Shown: piece by piece, positions 59,047 to 64,000 of the stretch
Layout: each line of letters begins with the position of its first letter
Position numbering within the stretch: position 1 is the first letter of the stretch
Origin: Synaphobranchus kaupii
Taxonomy: Eukaryota > Chordata > Actinopteri > Anguilliformes > Synaphobranchidae
Assembly (NCBI GenBank): GCA_029718625.1
Contig: CM056387.1
Span: 33,550,105-33,614,104 of the forward strand
Direction of reading: 5' to 3'
DNA: 64,000 nt
Made by a program: the position numbers and the translations under genes
The notes under the pieces: model-generated
Database searches by the model: none
What the model was told of the DNA's origin: nothing
What the model saw: the letters and a program-made list of their open reading frames with translations, nothing else

Positions 59047-61400
59047 GCTTGGCCCTGATCACAGAGAGAAATCCATCCAAATTCTCACACTTAAAATCAA
59101 AAGAGTACCTTTTCGCTGCCATCCCAAAGACGGCGTGACTGTTCCAAAAATAAATGTAGTGGAAATGAAGTGAAAGATTCCACTTGGAAATGTGGCTATC
59201 CTGGGCTGAGCCTGGTTCTGAATGCCAGGGAGCCAAAATAGGAAGAAGGGGGACATGCTGATTGATTTCATTTTTAATGTTCTTTTTGCCATTACCTTGT
59301 TTAGACTGTTTTTCCTCCTGTCTACACCAGTATCCGATTATCTTTATTAACCTTTATTAACCTTGTTACTAGTGCTGCAATGAATCAATGCTATGGCTGT
59401 GTACTGAATTATTGCTCATTTGAACTGGAAACAATCGATTCCAAAATTCTTAAGCTCTCAATAGAAATTGTCCATAAATTTAAATTTAAATTGAACTCAA
59501 CCCAATCCTGGAGAATTGTCATATTAATATTTTCCCTGCTGGTATGGAGTCTATACGTCACTATATAGCATTTTTTTTAACAACAAAATGTTGTTATTTA
59601 TTGTGTTATAGTCGATTCCTATGTCTATACTAATGTTCTTCATATTTTCTCAACAGGGGCACCGTTTAAATCGCTTTGGATAAGAGGTCATTGTAATTAA
59701 ATAAATGTGAAGTAAGGGAGCTATGCCTAGCAAGGGCTCCTGGCTATGATGAGTGACATCACCGACCCCAGGCCGCCTCACGACAGAAAGGTCAGATGGG
59801 GGCGGGGCATAGAAGCACGGGCCACGATTGGTCTGCTGTTGTCCAGAGCCAACGACCTCACTGAGCACTGCTGTTCCCTGTAGATAATGTGCTAGCCTAG
59901 CAGGACCACCCAATTGTCCCCTCATAAATTCTGACCGGCTCCCCGCAGGCCTGCTTTTCGGAGGGATTATAACATGAATAACCTCTTTATAGAGTACGGC
60001 ACTCCCATACATTAAAAATCCCATGACTCCCACAATAAACAGAACAACTCCACGACACCATCACAGGTAACCGTGTCTGTGCGATTGTTAATGCACTCAC
60101 AGCTGGCTTTGTCTGAAGTCATAAGAAGTTGGCCTGGATTCAATCAGCATTTGCCCTGAACTTTGACCCACAGTTAAAAGTGAGTCTTTTTTCCCCCCTT
60201 CTTCTTCACTAACACAGTATGGCAAGTTCAGCAATTTCCAAAATTAACTCGCCAAACTGTGTTTGCGGTGAGAAAAGCTAACGTGGAGCTGAGCTCGCAT
60301 GTTTGAGTCCAAGCGAGACAATGTTGATTGAATCTAGGCCATAGACTTTTTTTTCTTTTGTTGAGTCGTACAAGCTTGATTCCTGATTTCTGACACACTT
60401 AACTACCGTTCAGTAATACACATCTCATCTTTTCCCTGGAAAGCTCTAGAACATTGTGTGACAGTTAACACTCGCACTCGTTCATTAAATGTAGGCAACC
60501 AAGGGCCAGTCATTTGCCAGTCGAATCTGTACTCAATCAAGCTGCTTGTCAACATGGTATACATTTGTGCTAACTGAAGTCCGTTTCACTGTACAAATGC
60601 AAGTATGAAACTAGAAGTAACAAGAGCAGTCCATCAACCCCTCAGTCCATCAGATACCCATGACTAACCTCTCCTCCCCTGGGGAGGAGCACCCAAAACT
60701 GCAGCTGGAGGTAGAGGATGGCGCGCTACAACATACTGTACAAATGCGCAGGGGATGCGAGAAACGTGAAAAACGCAGAAGCACACGCTCCTGGCTTCTC
60801 TCACGGGGCGCCTTCCTGCCTGTATTCCGCTCTAAGTCCAACATCTCTTTGCCTATTACGATCTGGCAATCCAGGTCCCCAAAGCCACCCAGTAACGAGA
60901 GTGCTTTCAGGTGCACTGATCCTAGTGCGTCAGGGATTGTGCGCCATCAATATCACAATCCCCGTCTAATTTTACAGTCATGCCAGGCTTTTACACGTGT
61001 AGAAAATACAAAGCTATTAAGCCACAGTGACAAAACTTTTTTTCCTGTGATGCAGCCGTCACACACTGATGAACGTTGGACTAATTTGTCCTTCGAAACT
61101 TAAACCTTTCAGAGGTTCACCGATGCAATCATTTTGGATTCATTTCAAACGATGAAAACTGGCTGTTCATGTTTACAGCTTACCTCCACTGTTGCCATCT
61201 GTTTAACTTCTGTTTACCGTTCAATTCATACTGTGCAGTAATGCATTAAATTACTTCTTTTTGTATTTACCAGGCACAGGGAAGAGGAACAGCAGCTATA
61301 GGTTTACATTTATAATAAAATGTGATTTATTCATTAGCAGGATAAGACCACTGAGATCTGAGATGTCACATCTCGTTTTTGAAGGGGTCCTACAGTACAC
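59047..61400. other. Unannotated non-coding stretch
   Basis: No supported gene. A short SINE tail-like piece (TCGCTTTGGATAAGAGG) lies at about 59671-59687. Open frames such as 59650-60033 (-) and 60660-61103 (+) show no recognised domain. Confidence 0.5.
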
Positions 61401-61607
61401 GAGAGCTAGCATTTAGCAGACACCTTTTCAACGGCAACTTAGAGATACATTTTTTCCATACGGTTAGATATTTTTTACTGAAGCAGTTCAGGTTTAAGTA
61501 CCCTGCTCAAGGGTAGCCTACAGCAGCAAGTGCCATAGCTGGGATTGGAAGCCACAACCTGAGTTACGATCCTGGCTTCCTAACCACTACACTGCCGACC
61601 TTCCCAG
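61401..61607 (-). mobile_element. V-SINE-like tRNA-derived SINE
   Basis: Read on the minus strand: a head with GTGTAGTGGTTAGGAAGCC, a B-box-like region TTGTGGCTTCCAATCCCAGC, the centre TACCCTTGAGCAGGGTACTT, then CTGAACTGCTTCAGTAAA and a tail ending GTGTCTGCTAAATGCTAG. Confidence 0.85.
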
Positions 61608-61784
61608 TCCATCCTGTTGGGTCCTCATTATAACCGTTTTGACGACGCAGGAAAAACCCAGGCTGATTCAGAGCGTTTTAAAAATCAGGGTTTTGTGGGT
61701 TTCACTCCTAAATTTCCATTTGCACTTGACACTTGGCAAAGCCCCGCTGGAAAGAGACGTTTAAACGTCATCGTGTTTGATTCC

Positions 61785-61813
61785 AAAAAAAAAAAAAAAA
61801 AAAAAAAAAAAAA
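61785..61813. repeat. Poly-A tract
   Basis: Run of 29 A. No retrocopy could be recognised upstream of it. Confidence 0.93.
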
Positions 61814-64000
61814 CACATTCACCTGGCCAGGGTTGCCGCATGAGCAACTTGCCGCAGTTTGACGCTGATACTGGCCCCCACTTTTGTGGGTACTGGCTTT
61901 CCTAATGTCTGTGTCAGCTGAACTCTGACATTAGCTTCGGGGCAGAATAGTTTATGGCTTACAGTGGCATGTTGTGGGAAATACAGAGGCTTGTGTTATG
62001 TAGAGACTCTTCCTGTGGTAAAAAAAAGGAACTTAAACACACTAATTCTACAAAACTGAAGTCAAAACCCATGAACAATCTAGGCTTCCAAAGCCCTGAA
62101 TTTGATTTGAGCTTTCTTCCCCTAAATAAGGGGATAACGTTCTCCACCTAATTTCAGGCCCAGGGGCTGTCGCTGCAACACATTCAGTATTAAATTCTCG
62201 GAGCAGGAGCAGACCGAGAAACGCGTTTGCCAACAGTGTCAACCCGAGCACAAATGTTTATTTAAAAATTATGTTCGAATGTTGATTATATCCCCTTTAT
62301 TTTTCTACCCCTGACTTGGGGAGTCTGTCTGTCCGTCGCGTATTCCTTTGAAACGAACGCCAACTCTCCACTCAGAATGGACCCCATGTTGGGAGAGTGT
62401 CAGCTTTAAGCAAATAGTGATAAGGGAATCGGCGCAGCCCCGTCCAACCAAAATAAGTTAGTCTGAGGCGTACTTTATTTAAAAAATAAAAAAAACTTGG
62501 ATATTGAATATCTCACCTACTAGTAGGAAAAATTCAACTGTTAACAATATCTGATCTGTTATTTTTCCCTTCCATTCCTGCAGGTTTTTTGGAAATTCAA
62601 GTTTGGCTTTAATTACCTTTAAAGAGGATTATGTTTCATGGGTAATGAAACAGTCTTCGACCTCTTCCAATAAAACGCTCCATTTTTCTCTGGCTCGAAG
62701 GACTATTACCACGTCTGCTGGCACCGCTGAAGGTTTTGACTAAACGGCAGTCTGTACAACCTGGCTCTGAAACTCGATCTCTGGCCAGGCTTCCCAGCGG
62801 TGAATTGCATTGTGGGCCAAAAGAACCTATCGAACGCAGAAACACTGGACGCTGATACAATTGTCAGATTCAAAGTGGGGAAATGCTTGATTTTTAAGCG
62901 CGCTTATCAACCTGGTCATTTTTTTTAATTTTGACGTACTGTATGACATTGGATTCCAATGCGTGTCAGTGTATGGCAACGCACTGTGGAATAAGAGTCG
63001 ACGTGCCGACGTCAGAGAGAAAGTTTGCCGTTCCAGCTAGGGCCGGGGGGGGGGGCTTCACCGCCGGCCGTTTCGCGGTTTAATACGCTTCTCCGTCTTT
63101 CTGCTGGAGAAGAAAGGCAGCTAGCAAGCGTTTCATTGCGCCGTGCCCGTGTTTGTTTTGTTCTGCGAGCCCGAAGCGGATTTTTTGCGATGCCACCTCT
63201 CGACTTTTAAGAGCCTCTTCCGCTGTCTACACCACGTTTGACAAAAGCCAAAATCAACACTCGCAATAAAACCCAGTTGTTTCCTTTTCTGACTGCGCCA
63301 ACGCAATGCTAAAAAAATCAATGCTTCTTATCCAAAGCCCCACAGCCGATCCTCAAAAGCCCTCTACCTGGATGTTCGGCCCGTTGCCTTGGTAACACAA
63401 GGTAGGGACCCTATCCCTTAATCGCTAACCCCGAACCCATAACACACTACATGAGTATTTGCAGTTAATGTGCATTTTTAAATTGTGAGTTTTTTAGGGC
63501 AAACCCCAGCTGCTGACATTAGCTAATAATTATTTGCATGATTCTGGACATTTGCATTTACGGAGAGCAGGCTGCCTTTGGAAGAAAGGCCTCTGTGACT
63601 TCTGTGCCAGGAGTTCTCATAATAAAAAAATAAATGGCTTATAATCTTAGTTTTTCCCTGATACTGATGCATTGCAAACACACATTCAACATTTAACAAA
63701 GTTGTGGCTGGAGAGACAAAGAGTGTCATTCTGTTCCTGGAAGCCCAAATGCATGATGGGATTTGAACAGAACAGAAGGCAAATCTTCCAACATCTTTCA
63801 GGATCACTGAGGCCAAGTTGCACTTCAGGGCTAAATCATTTTCCCTTGAGCAAAATGCAAAAGGTTTCATTATTTTTTTAGGGGACAGTGTGTGCGCGAG
63901 GTGAAAAAAGGTACTGTGACGTATTGAAAAGCAGTTGCCATGGCGACCCCATAGCGTGAGGTTTTTGCGGCCTGCCATTTCCAAGAAGACCTGCCCTCAC
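61814..64000. other. Unannotated non-coding stretch to the window edge
   Basis: No supported gene, element or tandem repeat. A short G run at 63043-63054 and a moderately CpG-bearing patch at 63000-63180 are the only notable features. Confidence 0.5.

Overview
This is eukaryotic nuclear DNA from a ray-finned fish, not a bacterial window. It has spliced exons with GT-AG borders, long AT-rich introns, abundant CA/GA microsatellites, V-SINE-like tRNA-derived SINEs and fish-type DNA transposon remnants (hAT, Tc1/mariner-like and PIF/Harbinger-like). The species cannot be fixed from the sequence. The only host gene identified with confidence is a neurexin, best matching neurexin-2 (nrxn2), read on the + strand.

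Left part (1-20556). A 302-bp exon (3681-3982) encodes the first part of the second LNS (laminin G-like) domain of alpha-neurexin. After a 10.5-kb intron comes the alternative microexon of splice site 2 (14468-14491 or 14468-14512). It has two in-frame donors, giving the 8- or 15-residue insert known in mammals. The intron between them carries two 48-bp minisatellites (8053-9189 and about 9831-11405). The second is CT-rich with a repeated polypyrimidine-CAG motif and is interrupted by a 671-bp MITE-like element. A local duplication sits at 12.3 and 13.6 kb. Downstream of the microexon is AT-rich intron and then a strongly G-rich 40-bp minisatellite (18499-20165).

A 500-N placeholder gap (20557-21056) separates this from the rest. 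No neurexin exon was recognised to the right of it, so placing 21-64 kb in the nrxn2 intron depends on the scaffold join.

Middle part (21057-35500). This is a satellite array of about 180-bp units. Nearly every unit carries a 20-bp palindrome or a variant of it. The array has inverted units and higher-order duplications, and it passes into a diverged, roughly 355-bp dimeric form. A 2.76-kb hAT transposon (30465-33219, 8-bp target duplication ATGTAGAG) is inserted in the dimeric part. Its transposase is dead: a frameshift and deletion at the second catalytic Asp motif, an in-frame stop and a C-terminal frameshift.

Right part (35500-64000). This is mostly non-coding DNA with further elements: a Tc1-type MITE, a PIF/Harbinger-type MITE, a 1.64-kb probable Harbinger relative, SINEs, a 23-bp minisatellite of about 55 copies (57784-59046), CpG-rich patches and one candidate minus-strand exon (42684-42853). 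No complete host gene lies in this part.
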